From: Ulota crispa
Taxonomy: Eukaryota; Streptophyta; Bryopsida; Orthotrichales; Orthotrichaceae
DNA length: 64,000 nucleotides
Direction: 5' to 3'
Assembly (NCBI GenBank): GCA_963920765.1
Contig: OY987252.1
Span: 2,031,966 to 2,095,965, forward strand
The number at the start of each line of letters is the position of its first letter. Position 1 is the stretch's first letter. Below, piece by piece: positions 48,351 to 61,319 of this stretch. Made by a program: the position numbers and the translations under genes. A model generated the notes under the pieces. That model was given only the letters and a program-made list of their open reading frames with translations. It ran no database searches and was not told the DNA's origin.

Positions 48351-48595
48351 TTTTCTTGTAAAATGACTAAATCACCTCTACCTCTTGAACTGCAATATGC
48401 AATGCATTGAGTTAAATTAGCACCCTACACAATCCATTTCATTACTTGCAATAGTGAGTGTCACAATTAAGTATAACAATTGGACTTACTCCTTTGAAAA
48501 TGCCATTGTCTTTATAAGTAATAAGACAATGTTGTTTCAAAGGAAGTCATTTCTTGCACTATAGCTATTTGGGTGTGCATGTCCCCTACAACATT

Positions 48596-48768
48596 CACTA
48601 GAAGAAAACTGGTAGAAAACTGCATTCCACTTAACAAAAAATGTGAAGTTGATTGTGTTGAGTTCTACATTTCCAACGTAAAATTACGTTGGAAACAGAG
48701 AACTCAAAACAATCAACTTCACATTTTTGACAACTGAAACGCGATTTTCTAGTAATTTTCTTCTAGTG
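48596..48768. mobile_element. 173-bp CACTA hairpin MITE
   Basis: The ends CACTAGAAGAAAACTGGTAG and, inverted, CACTAGAAGAAAATTACTAG continue into long arms (AAATGTGAAGTTGATTGT and its inverse) around TTTCCAACGTAAAATTACGT. The flanks ATT and GTT differ at one base. It abuts the next MITE directly. Confidence 0.85.
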
Positions 48769-48769
48769 G

Positions 48770-48901
48770 TTGTAGTAGAAAATTGTGTTGAAGTGAACAT
48801 AAACTACATGGTATTTTCATGCTTCTAACACAAATTTCTACGTTAGGAGCATGAAAACATCATGTAGTTTATGTTGACTACAACATAGTTTTCTACTAGT
48901 G
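48770..48901. mobile_element. 132-bp CACTA hairpin MITE
   Basis: The same length and arms as 46768-46899 (GCTTCTAACACAAATTT core, CATGTAGTTTATGTTGACTA near the right end). The left terminus is drifted (TTGTAGTAGAAAA); the right terminus is the intact TTTTCTACTAGTG. It lies directly beside the 173-bp element. Confidence 0.8.
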
Positions 48902-49239
48902 AACCCAATGTATTAGATCCATTTAGATACATTTGTTGTGAGAGCTTCATATCATTGCAAATTGTTGAGAATAAAAAACACAGCTTTTGCATGTTGTGAT
49001 TAACATGTCAATGTGCACAAAACACACTACTCAACATTGTGTAAGTAGCATGTTATAGTTAATACAATTGCAATTACAAGATTTGCAGAAAGTGCATAAA
49101 CATAACGCGGCTATAACACATACACTCTAACCTTGCACTCAAGACAATGACCAATAAACTTTGAACTCAACACAACTTTACTTCATATTCAAAGTTTCTA
49201 ACTTCTTGTATCTTATTTTGTTGCCTCCAGCAGTGCTAG

Positions 49240-52200
49240 AGAACAAGCAGGCCTTGAAATTCAGCATCCCTTTTGATTGCAAATATTTCAAGGTTTGGTC
49301 TTGTAGACATAGCCTCCCCTTGTTGTCCTCTAACATTTGTCCCGCAAACAAGTTGCTAGTTTGCTTCATTGACTCTTCCTCTATCTACTTCTTTCAAGAA
49401 GACCACTTGTTGGCACTGTTTAGGAAAAGCAAATAACTGAGCCTCCAATGGCTACCAACCATTGAAATTTGCTATAGTAAATCCACACTTGTCTCTCACA
49501 ATGTACAAGTGCATTTGCTGTTCTTGTTTTTGCAAGTACTCAAGCACAAACAATTATGATGCAACAATGACTGTGATAGTCTAGTTCTACAATTTTTTGA
49601 ATCCTACCAACAAATTCAGAGCTCTCCCACCTGCTTGGCAAATTATTTCTTCTTCCATTCTTCCATACAAACTCTAACGCTACCACACCACAATGTGTAG
49701 TAAGCTTGTCTAGTTCTGCACTTTCTATGCAGAGATGCATATTGTGATCATATAAGGTTCTATAGATGTGGCTACTTTTTCAAGCGATTTTGATTCATCA
49801 ACAATGTCCATCAATGGCTTCACAAGTCCATGTCTTTTAGCACTTCTAAAGGTAACCACTAAGGGAGCTCAAGTAGAATACTATAATATCTGGGTACACC
49901 AAGGGATGGATTTGGCAATGGTCGCTTTTAAAGGCATGGGCATATCTATGGCATTCTTCCATTCTATCCTCATATACCAATACGTACCTCTTGCTTGATA
50001 TTACAGATCGCACTTCTTTAATAAGTCATCACAAAAAAATTCAAAACCATTTTACAAGTGCTCCAAAACATAGTCTTCATTCTCACTTACATTCTTCACA
50101 TCCATTGATGTACATTCTCTATAGTACTATGACCTCCAAGCTAGTTTCGTTCACCCTATATTACCCTTCAAATTTTTGATATTTTATTAAAAAAAATTAG
50201 CATTTGAGAGTCTTGTACCATTATTTTTTAATTCTTACTCAATCCAAATCAAGCATACCAAATTTTGAGTTTCAAAAAACCAAAATCCTATTTTTGGTGA
50301 TTTCTTTTAGATGATATTCATGGTTTTCACATGATAAATGATTAAAAAAATTGGTAATGAATATTTGAGATTTGATTGCATAGATGCATAGGAAACATCC
50401 ACACAGACATATTTTCTTCTAACAAGCATCTCCAAAAAAAATTATAATTCCTTGTATGCAGATTTCAACATTGGACTGTTTATGATCAAATTTTGTAAAA
50501 TAGAGATTTATGTATTGTTAATTAGTTTTTGGCAAAATAACCATATCATTATGCTCAAAGATTCAAACCTAACTGTATTGTATAAGTCAAACAAAAATTA
50601 TGATTACCATGAAGAAATGTCTAATTTACAAGATTTGGTTGTAATCACTTCATCAATAAAATCTTCATAGAGGGAATTATGAATTTTGTTGGAGATGCTT
50701 GTTAGAAGAAAAGATGTTTGTGTGGATGTTTCCTATGCATCCATGCAATCAAATCTCAAAAATTCATCACCAATTTTTTTAGTCATCTATCATGTAAAAC
50801 CATGAATATTATGTAAAATAATTTACCAAAAATAGGATTTTGGTTTTTTGAAACTCAAAATTTGGTATGCTTGATTGGGATTGAATAAGAATTAAAAAAT
50901 AGTATTACAAGATTCTCAAATGCTAATTTTGTTTTATAAAATACCAAAAAATTTGAAGGGTAAAATAGGGTGAATGAAACTAGCTTGGAGGCCATAGTAC
51001 AATAAAAAAACATCCATTAATTTTATACATAACACTTGTATACAATTCAATATGTATTAAGCCATACATCACATCACTAATTTATTATAAGCAATGACCA
51101 TGATGTACATGGAATATGCATTCAATGTATCCAATATATGTATTGTATTTAAATGCTACAATATAATAAACATATAATATCATGCGCACTTATTCTCTAC
51201 AAGACTCCAAATTTGACAAGTTAGACAACACAAAATTGTGTGCCCATTGCATGAATTGTTTTGTCATAGGGCGTGCCTAACCATTTCCCTGTACCTTCTC
51301 ATCATTCATATGTTGCTTTCCTTCATCATTCCATACGCAGAGTCTTATTCTTTCAAATAATATAAATACTTTGAACAATACTTTAGAATCTTTGACATTG
51401 CATAACGCTTTGCCATGCTAGCTTCTGGTCTTGCGTATGTTTTGATGTAGTCTATTTGAGTTTTCATGAATGTGTCTTTCTATTGGATGCATCCAACAAG
51501 TGTGAGGTGGCCCACATGTATATATTTCTTCTACAAGATGTATCAATAAATGTGACATTATGTCCATAAAAGTAGGCGGAAATACTCTCTTCAGCATACA
51601 AAGAGCATCTGCAGCATCAACCATATCAAGAAGATGGTCCAAAACATTTACTTCCCTTTCACACAACCTTTGAAACACTCTATTTGCCTTTATAATATCT
51701 ATTTTGATGTCTTTAGTCAGCACTTTTCATAGGGCCAATGTAAGCACCTGTACACATGGGTAAACATAATATATATGAATTTTACATATTTTATTGTCAT
51801 TACTAATTGCTTAAAGGTGTTGGTATTAAAAACAAAACCACGACATCAACTATTTGGCATCTAAGTCACCAATTACAAACAGTGATAAAACCTCAACAAC
51901 TTACTTTGACTCCAAGCATAACTAACAATGCATGTATATGGAATACTGAGTTTGAAGGAGACGGATATAATAGGTTTATATAAAATATAGTACAATACCT
52001 GATGCATTAGCGCATGGTAGTTGTAAGATTTCATATAATGCAGTTTTTCATCCTTGAAGCATTTGTGAATCCCACCAACAAAATTGGTGGGTGTTCTTAA
52101 TGCCTTAATGATTTCCATAATAGACGTCTTCTTGCTTGCTATTAAAATATATGGTGCTTGAGGCAAATAAATCTTTGTTCTATTGTTTCCATTGCTATCT

Positions 52201-54605
52201 ACCCATAATTCTTCATGAATTCTCAATGCCTATATGTCTTGCCTACTGCAAATTGAGTCTTTCATTCCTAGTATTGTCTTTGTAATATTCTTACAAAGGT
52301 TTTTTTACAATGCATGGGATCCAATAAGTGTTGAAGGAGTAACTTCTGCAAATAGGGGATGCAAAGATACATTACAGAACTTCAAAATGGCTCACAATTA
52401 TTCAAAATTAGTGTACATGCCCACACTACATTCAAGATGGTGATGACTTGAATATCCAAATATGCATTTAGATATGTTCATTACTCTAGACTATTACTTT
52501 GCTCACATATTTTACATTGTCTTTATGCCGTCAACTACTTAAAAAACTTGAATTTATTATAAGCTCAATGTATCACCTCTATACTAACTTAAACTACATG
52601 TACATTTGTTGTTTACACAAACCCAAAAACGTGAAATTCCATGATATTAATAAAACACTTCTTTTTTATGTTTAATGCAATGCAAGCTAAATTGACACTC
52701 CAAATTTTGCTTGACTATTGTAGTCAATGTTTGCATTAATTGATATGCGCACTATAACATAAAAAAAACACAAGGTATTTGTGTTGAAAGACTTCACTCA
52801 AATGATAGACCATCAATTAAAATGTCATAAACACAAAACACAATTTTTTAATGAAATTTTATATTCTAAACACAGTGGTGTAAGTGCTTAGTACTCACCG
52901 CCCAATATGATAATCCTTCTAACGTTGTTTTGTGTTTAACACTGTACAAATGCACAAGGTCATTGTCACCTCCTTGTATCCTTCCATTCAAAAAATATGC
53001 ATTGCATTCTTGACCAAAGAATTTTGCTTGTTTTGCTATAATTCTTGATGTTGCTTGTTTGTATTTGACTTTACCATCAAATTGTAGATTTGAGCGGTAT
53101 GGATGAATAGTTCAAGTCCACTTTTGACTACCTCCATACACTAGTTTATATCCATTATTTGGCTTTTTTTTGGGAGTCTAGTTTGTTCTTGGATGAAGCA
53201 CATCTAGCCTCTATAGTTGGACCACATACCATACAACTTTTGTACCCATGTGTGCACAATCCTAAAATTAAGCCATAAGTACAAAAACCAAAATTGTCCA
53301 CAATAATATGGCCATGAGTGTGAATAATCCTAACCCAAATGGCTTTGAGATATCTTGCGTCAGTACTCTAACCCACAAATCTTGCAATTTCTTAATCAAA
53401 GGGCTGATAAAAATGCCTATATTTTTGTTTGTAGGCAGAAACTTCCCTGACACTAAAACACTCAATTGTATGAAAATAATTTTGGTGACTCAGTAAAGTG
53501 GTAGATTGTATAACAGTATCAACACTGGTCCTCTAGAGTGGCTTGTAGTATTATGTATGAAAGAATTTATTCCGTCTAAGGACATTCCTAGTCTAGTTTT
53601 TCTCACTTCATTAGCAAAAGTGGGATCCACATCACTGTCAACATGCTTCCATGCATGCAAGGCTGTCAACTACCAATTTCATTACGCCAACTTTTGTAAG
53701 TGGTTCATCTACGTGGAACTCTAACAACTTTACAATTGTGAGTGAGCAATTCATGTGCAATAATCTCAAGATGAGAGGGAAATGTTATACTTGGAGCACT
53801 GGTATGACCTAGGACCCTTTTATGTATCTTGATTTACCACACGCTATTTTTGGATAGTGTGTCCAAATCTCTGGTGCTCCATAAAACAAGAGACATCCAT
53901 TCAAACAAGCATGAATAATGTCATAATTTAGACGAGATTTTCTAATTAGTTTTCTTGCTTTGTAGTAGGTAACTGGTAGTCGGTTCAACTCAAGCAATGG
54001 TTCAAACAACAAATACTTAAGCAATTCATTAACTTAGGCATTTCTAAATCCATGAACAACTACCATGTTTATTAGAACAATGGTAGCAAGTATGATACTT
54101 AAACTTTTTCCATCATAAATTGGTTTATAGCTTCTTGATAAAATTTGTCCATTGAGATTGTTGAGCCAAACAAATGTTCATCCTTAAAGACTAGCTCTTC
54201 ATCACTAACTTTGTCTTCTTGAAGACAGCCGCCCATGTCAAAGGCAACAAACAACATTTGCTAAATGTCATGGAAAGGATCTAGATGTTCTTTGTACTTG
54301 CTGCAAATGTTTGAGTTGTCGAATACTTTCTTGTCATTTGATGTGGGAGCAAATCTAGTCACTAGTATACTTTCATCAGCATAGCCGCATTCCGAATCTT
54401 CACCAACCATTGACTACATTAGAAATGGATCTCGCAAATACAACCTCAAATGCTCTTGTATTACTTTAATGCTATATGTTTTACCTTCACAACATCTTCT
54501 TGAGAGGCATTTGAATCTATGCAAACCCTTTTTTCTAGCCAACCTTAACTCTATCTGTCATGTTAAGTCTTCATTAGTACCCACATCGATTGATTTTCCT
54601 GCCAT
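49240..54605 (-). pseudogene. Copy C transposase (Transposase-associated, TNP2, DUF4218, DUF4216), decayed
   Basis: Homologous along its length to copy B's transposase. Start at 54605 (MAGKSIDVGTNEDL), then KCLSRRCCEGKTYS and QEHLRLYLRDP; an acidic linker; TNP2 with DIIHACLNGCLL (about 53.93 kb), AWKHVDSDVDPTFANE and GMSLDGINSF (about 53.6 kb) and LVSGKFLPTNKN; a donor at about 52.90 kb (GCG|GTGAGTA) and an acceptor at about 52.34 kb (TTTGCAG). DUF4218 follows at 52227-51180 (KSYNYHALM, FPPTFMDIMSHL, HPIERHI), unbroken at the place where the MITE splits copy B. DUF4216 lies at 49740-49240 (RIQKIVELDY, FAFPKQCQQV). Numerous stops and frameshifts, plus the 877-bp foldback at 50124-51000. Confidence 0.88.
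50124..51000. mobile_element. 877-bp foldback element with arms of about 300 bp, in copy C
   Basis: The left end GTACTATGACCTCCAAGCTA and, inverted, the right end GTACTATGGCCTCCAAGCTA begin long inverted arms. They continue through ACCCTATTTTACCC-like, AACCAAAATCCTATTTTTGG and CATAGGAAACATCCACACA segments to GCATCTCCAA, leaving a unique middle of roughly 200-250 bp. There is no convincing ORF (50452-50670 is AT-rich chance). No target duplication was found. Long arms suggest a Mutator-like or foldback element. Confidence 0.8.
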
Positions 54606-55842
54606 TGTTTGCCAGTCTTGCATAACTACTCACAAGCCACATTGACGACATGTTCCAAGAAAGAAATAAGGATCTCAATACCCGTGGCTGGTATATCATC
54701 ATGAACAAAATAAATTGTACACAACAAAAATATGTTCAATGCATTAGCAATATAGTAAAGGTAAACCATACTACCACTTCTAGCTATAATTGTAGTATTA
54801 GACTTTGTAAGTATTCTAATTTTGTCAAATGGAATTTAAATGTGGGCACAATGACTCTTGAAATCTAAGCCTCCCTATCATGATTATTTTATTCTCTCAA
54901 ATAGCATTGAGCTTATACAAGGGGTGACTCCATAAATAACAACAGTGATTTGCAGTTTTCTTAGGCCATTACTATGCATAACTAATTATTTTTCACTTCT
55001 ATATGTCCACTTGACTTTCTATTTGAAGCTTAATGAACAAGGGAATTACTAAGGATTCATTGCCCATGGTTATTGTCCAATGTGAACAAATTGGAGAATG
55101 ATCACTTCTAAAACGTCAAAACATGTTGTACATTGCACTATTGAACAAATCATGTAGTATTCTAGTAAAATATAATTGAAGTAATGCAAAATAATTATAT
55201 TAGTTCCTGCATAATGACATGCCATGTGGAGACCTTTTCCAAATAGCATGATTCTATCTGCAAACTATATTACTTCAATTCTAAAAACGCAAATAGAAAC
55301 TATTTGAGGGCTTCTCCACTAAACCCTAAACCTTCCTAGCATATGACACATTTATTTCCTAGGACTCCTTTTTGTATATTGTAGCAATTTACATTTTTGT
55401 GAGAGACAATATAAATATGAATAAAGTATATCAAATCAAATGTTATTCCTCAATTATTGTAAACAATATTGTTCACATTGATGTTAGACTGTAATGCAAT
55501 ACCCATTGAATGTTCTTAAACATGGTTAACTATTGTAGCCATTAGTAATAAACCTAGTGAATGATCACATTACCATACTAGTCAAGAGATGAAATGTTGG
55601 GTAGATTATACATGTTTCTCGGATTTGGAAAACTAGAAGAATGTAGTTGTTAATTATAAATTGAAATCATGGTGAACATTACTTCAAGAATATTAGATGT
55701 CTACCCATCTAAATCAGATATGTATCCCTATCTAGAACAATAGGCAACTATGCAATTGATGTTGGCGGCCATCAAACAATGAAATCTACATTATAAAAGC
55801 CTCAGATAAAACTATGACAATTTGCATTTGTAACCAAAACAT
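54606..55842. promoter_or_regulatory. Divergent promoter interval of copy C
   Basis: 1.24 kb between the two divergent gene starts, equivalent to 25622-28010 in copy B. It is AT-rich with no coding content. No individual promoter element could be assigned. Confidence 0.4.
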
Positions 55843-58800
55843 ATGAACATGAATTCCCCATTGAATTCCAAACCTAAAGAAAATCTAACCAATGACTATA
55901 AAGAAATAAGGAGGAAGACAACCATGGCGTTGCACAATGCAGTTCAAACTAACCTTCTAGCAAATAGTTTTTTTGAGGCAGTGCCACTTTGTCTTCTTTT
56001 CTCTTGCAAGGGTAGTTCATGCAGGGGAGACAAGAACATCCCTCCAATGCCCAAACATTCAAGTGAAAGAAAGAAGTCCACGTGTGTGTCCGTTGCAGTG
56101 CATAGGAGTTTAAGGAACAAAATCACAAAGCTAGAGGCTCAAAGCCCAGCACCTAAGACATTGAGGAATTTAGCAACTAAGAAGGTATGGTTAGATGTAA
56201 ACCTAGTACAACCGTTTTGTTCTAGAATGATTTTGTTGTGAGTTGGTGTATTACGTGAATGTGAACAAGTAGATTTAAAATGGTACCAAAAATCATTGCT
56301 TCAATTTTGTGCCAAGGCTGCTCTAGAAATCTACTTTGGCAAAACACTTGTTAAAGAACTAATAGAATTAGGGTGGCAACGGCGCTTTCCCAATCTCTAT
56401 TTTTTTTAGAAAATCAAAGCTAGCTTTTTGTGCTGCTAATAGCCACAATTAAAGAGAATGAACTAGGGTTCCAATAAGGCAAGATTTCTATGAACATTAT
56501 TCTAGTAACATTTTTGTTGTAGAGAAGTGAATAGCTTACAATCCAAGTGTTCCAGCAGTAAGAATTTCAATATTGAGCTCCAAAAAAATTGTAAATGTTG
56601 TTTTGAACTTCAAGATAGATCATTTGATTTAATTCAAGAATTTCCAATGAATAGGATTTGCAACTGCGCTAATAACATGTTTTCAAACAACTATTAAATG
56701 TTTTGAGGAAGTTTTTAATGATTTTTTCCTATACAAAAACATAATTTTCCATTGTGTCATATTTGTATTTCACTCTTTTGCATTTCTGTTACTCTTTGGA
56801 AAAAGTTGGAGTTTGTAGGACATAATTGTATATTGAAGTAACAAAATTCAAGGTCATTGCCTTTTCCAATTTTTGTTGCAGATGATTTCAGTTCATTAGC
56901 AATATTCTAGTTGCTACTAACAAGATTTTGTATTGCTGAGTCATATTACAGACTAAGAAATTAAATGGAAGCAGCTATTGAATATCACATTGTCATATAT
57001 TAACATGTATAAAATCTAACATACTTAATTGATAAAATATTATGCAACTTGGTATTATGTATGTTCAAATTCACAAAATGAGGTTCATCCTATGCATCAA
57101 CAGTATACTTGATGTTTGTAGTATAATTTGTTTTGGGTTTATAATTTAGGTTTTAGAGATCTCCATGTTTAACAGCACTGCTTGTGTTACTATGTCATTA
57201 GTAGGTTGCAAAATCTTTTTGTAATTGGCAACGTATGATGGTGGGGGGCAAAAGGAAGACCAAGAAGTCGGCTTCAAGGCAAAAGCGCCATGACTCTCTA
57301 AACAAAGATGTACAAACAAATGTAGAGGAGGACCTTTCCATTGCCACAAGCACCTTGCCCAATGAAGAGGGGGAGAAATTGGCACCACTAGAGAATGAAC
57401 AACAACTAGAAGTTGGGCGGTTAAGGAACTTGGATGAATACAAACGTGGTGATTGTGTCAAAGGTGCTCCTTGACCACATGAAGGGACTTACCAAGACAG
57501 TGATCATAGACAGAGGCTAGACATGGAAAAGCTAGAGGAGTATTGGCCTTGATATTCTCTACCATCCACATAGTATAGCGGTTCATATCAAAGACCGTGG
57601 TCCCTAGGCGCATAAAATGGTGGAATTGATTATTGTGCAAGTTTGAGAATGGGCATGCCTCTACCATGGCATTACAATGGGCACCTTGACTATCTCAATT
57701 GCAGAGGTTTGTTTAACATTAGTCACAAGTCTTTCTTCAATAACATAACTAAAGGACCAATGAACTATATTGTTTGACATCTTTAATGTGCAACACTGTT
57801 GAATAGTTTGTTTGACAATCATGTATACATAACACTGTTTTTGAGCATCCTAAATAAATAAATCCCTTTGTTTTCTAGTTTCCATACCGTTATCACTACT
57901 TTAAACATAGTTGTAATGTACCGTGAGCATAAACAATACAATCTAATTCCAAAGAATGTTTATTGACATGCCTTCCCATGAATGTTATGTTTATTGTGAT
58001 AGAGTTACAAAGTTCAGGGAAGAGATATTGATGTTCTACAATGCAACATTGAGGATTGTTCACAATATAAACAATGGAGATACAACATGCGTCCCCCATC
58101 TCCTTGTTGGTTGAAACGTTTCCGCGGGACACATCAAGGCCATTGGCTATATATCATCAAAGGCAGAGTAGCAAAAGAAGTAGAATACCTCTGCTGCCTT
58201 TGGCAACAAATGTGAAGGACTTTGCCATTGTCAAAGATGATGAAAGCCGTCCTTTGCAGCTAAACAAAGACGGTGAGCGTATATGTAGAATGGAACTATA
58301 TTTTCATCAAGATATAACATCATTTGCAAAAGATTTGAATCTGACAGAAGGGTGGGAGCAGCAACTTTGCCACTAGAAAGGAAAAGATGTATGATAGATT
58401 GAAGCATGAATACTTCTACTATAGGAAATACACAAAGTTAAGTGAAAAATACCTAAAGAGGAAGGCCAAAGGGGCACTAATTATATATTGCTTTGTATTG
58501 GACAAAATGATAGACAAGAAGGAGCCAAAATCTGCTAAGCTAAAACAAGAATATTGGGATGCTTTTGTTAAGAAGCAACAAAGCAAAGAAGCAATAGAAA
58601 AGTCAAAGAAAATGGCGAGTGTAGCAAGAGGTCAAGGAGGTAGGAACATCACTAAGAAAGCTTTGAAACACAGTATAATTATGCATTTGGTTAGTTTTCT
58701 TAGCTATGGAATGCATGTCTTATGTGTACTTTGTTTGCAATTTCATTTTCTTCGGAGGGGGAGTGTGTACCTAATTGAGATGTTCTCGGTAGATTGGTGT

Positions 58801-59925
58801 GATTGAATGGTCCTCTTCAACAACAATTGAGATATTCATTATAGCTCCTTGTACAAATTATCCTTGTGCAATGTACTACATGTTACTTTTCAATCTCTTG
58901 AATCAATTTTGTTCCAAAGTAACTGCAAAATCAATTTGTGTGAGGATGACAGTATCTCTATTGCTTGGAATGTAGAGTAGATATAATATTCTGGTGAACA
59001 CTTCACCATAATGTAGGGTGAAGGTCCACTTGGCATACCCAAAAAAGCTGTCTTACCTACAATTTCACTATGTGTTGGTGTGTCAAACATATGTAGTTTT
59101 TCATTAGAATAAAGTAAGACTTCACCAAATGTAGTTTTAGTTTTCTACACTTATAGTGTATCAAGAAAAAAAGTTTGATTACAATCAAAGAATTTTAAGT
59201 AATTTTATTTGATTTTTTAGTTAAAAAAGTAAGTTCTATCTTATTTACCTAGAATCCCCAAAATCAAGCATATGGAATTCCAAAAATTTACTTTAATACC
59301 ATTTTTGAATATGACCTACATTTAATTGTGTAGAGTACAAAATAACTTATTTTTTCAATAAAAAAATAAATAAATTGTGCACTCTAATGCTTGCAAATCC
59401 CAAAATTTTAGATTTTTTTTGATACTTATAAATGGATCCAAATAATTTAAAGAATTTAATAAAATTCTTTAGACATATACATCTTGATTCCATTGAGGCA
59501 CAAGACTATTTTTTTCCCATTTTAGGGTCTTTTTACTTGATCAAAATGAACAAATTAGACAAACTTTAGAGGTTTTAAACAAAAGGAACCTAATTTGTGT
59601 GTCCAAAAAGTGATACCCCAAGTGGACATCCTCCCAACATAGTTTTGTGAATATCAATCTATAAGTTTTGGGATTATGAAGTATTGTTGTATGGCATTTC
59701 CTAAAACAACATTGGTTTTTGTAATAGGCAAAACAAATAAAGCGTGACCCATATGATACCAAGGTCAAGAAGGCAATCGACAAAGAGCAAGCAATGGTGC
59801 AAGAAGAAACAACGAAGAAGAGACAACTACGATTAGCTATGGTTGCTAACACTGCGGCTACGCTAGCAAATCAAATACTAGAAAAATGTTTCAAGGTGGT
59901 TGAGGTTTTCATCCATAAGAGGTAG
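55843..59925 (+). pseudogene. Copy C second gene (TnpA/Transposase_24-like), decayed
   Basis: Four exons line up with copy B. 55843-56184 (donor AAG|GTATGG), with NDYKEIRRK and VSVAVHRSL matching B's NDYEEGRNK and DSVAVQRTR. 57207-57706 (AGTAG| ... GAG|GTTTG), with VAKSFCNW matching AAETFCKW, then a Gly/Tyr-rich end. About 58017-58690, with QGRDIDV, DITSFAKDLNLTE and LKQEYWDAFVKKQQSKEAIEKS, keeping the Trp that is a stop in B. 59728-59925 (AATAG|), with QIKRDPYDTKVKKAIDK matching B's QLRRDPRDAEVKEVLDK. The long acidic part of B's exon 4 is missing: C stops after VFIHKR. Frameshifts and stops occur in exons 2 and 3. Confidence 0.72.
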
Positions 59926-61182
59926 CCAAAATTAGAGTTGATGAAGAACAGCCCACTACATGAGATAGAAGATAAAACTTTTGAAGTCGGATACAAGAAT
60001 TACAGCTGATATGATAAACCTACTATTGTTACTTTCGGCTAGTTGAGGCTATTGGATGGGCGCACAAATCAGACCAAACATGCAAACATGTCCGTCCTTT
60101 CAAGTTTTTAAGGATCTTTTTGGGTTTTTGACCTAAAAATGGAAGAATCAAGTGATCATTTTTCATTTTTAATATGAGATATGGCTTTAAATTCACGTTT
60201 TGACTTTGTGTTAGCAACAATGAGAGTCACTAGCATGTACAAAGTAAGTTTTTTTTATCATTTTGCACTATTTTTTAAAATCAACTATGAGTTGACCTCA
60301 TCGGACGAACTATAACTTCAATTGGACACTTCAAGCCTACAGGCAGGCAAGCAGACGAGTGGCCCAATGTGAGGGAAATGCTATTTTGTGAGCAAGAACT
60401 TATCAGCTGTCAGCTGTCAACAGGAACTTTTTTAGAAAAAACCAAAAAATCCTATAATCGTGGAAAAGTACTCCAAGATCGTGAGCAAATTTTCTTGTAA
60501 ATTGGGTCGTTTGTACTACTTTTATCAAGTCAAAAAACAAGAGTAAAAATGAAAATTTATTAAAATAGACACACAAAATGACTTGCTAAACTTAGCAATT
60601 GAAATAATATTTCCATGCTCTTCATAATCGCAGCCCTAGCCAGTTGGCGCAGCCTAGCAGGCCCTTACCGTTTCCAACAAATCAAAATTCTAGCAAAAAA
60701 TAGTGCTTTGCTGCACTAGCAAGAGCTCGTCAAAAGCAAAGTGTTGGGTTGTGCATAGCATGGCATTTTAAAATAAAGACAGTCACTCTCAAATTACGGG
60801 CCTTTGGCACCAAAGGCATAACCCTGGAGGTCAATTACAAAGCCCCAAAGAAAACAACAAAAATAATTGAGGATCTTGGAGCCATAACATTGGTCGTGCT
60901 CCTCAGAGATTGGTAGCAAAAAACCAATTTGGACTTCAAAAGCAATCAACAAGAGCAACAAAATATAGAAGAGAATCCAAAAAGCAAAGAACCGTACTCC
61001 AACATAACCTTGTGACAACTCAGTTTTCTGAAATTTAAATTGGTAGGGCCTTTGGTACCAAAAGCCAATTTAGTACGGCCAAAACTAACACAAGAAAGCA
61101 ATACTAACAATGAAAAGTTTACAAACCAATCGTTAAATGAAAGTCTAGACTTGCAGAGAGACACACATAAAAGTGCCTAGTA

Positions 61183-61296
61183 GAATATTTTTTTAAAGTT
61201 AACATAAACAACTTTGTATTTCCTTGCTTCTAACTCAAAAATTTGCATTAGAAGCAAGGAAATATGAAGTAGTCTATGTTTACTTCAACAAAGTTT
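61183..61296. repeat. CACTA-family hairpin at the right end of copy C
   Basis: CCTAGTAGAATA at the left and TTTTCTAATATTC at the right bound arms pairing through CAACTTTGTATTTCCTTGCT and its near inverse, with core ACTCAAAAATTTGCATTAGA. It is either a drifted MITE or the terminal hairpin of copy C itself. Confidence 0.6.
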
Positions 61297-61319
61297 TCTA
61301 ATATTCAAATATTGTAGTG

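Larger units (their letters stand above)
47270..61319. mobile_element. CACTA transposon copy C, about 14 kb, same two-gene layout as copy B
   Basis: The left end CACTAATAGAAAACCGTGTT (47270) is followed by ACAAT...TTATG...TTTTGTGTTA, aligning with the first 60 bp of copy B. Inside are the decayed transposase on - (54605 to about 49240) and the second gene on + (55843 to 59925), in the same divergent order as B. The proposed right end is ATTGTAGTG at 61319, with TTA on both outer flanks (47267-47269 and 61320-61322). A hairpin with family arms lies just inside it, but a 14-bp AT segment separates TAGTG from TTTTCTA, so the right border is less certain than the left. Many later MITEs sit inside. 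Confidence 0.75.

Noticed and set aside
59140..59160. CACTATAAGTGTAGAAAACT-like end as right terminus of copy C
   Set aside because: The last exon of the second gene lies beyond it at 59728, so it cannot be the end of copy C; probably chance or a broken MITE end.
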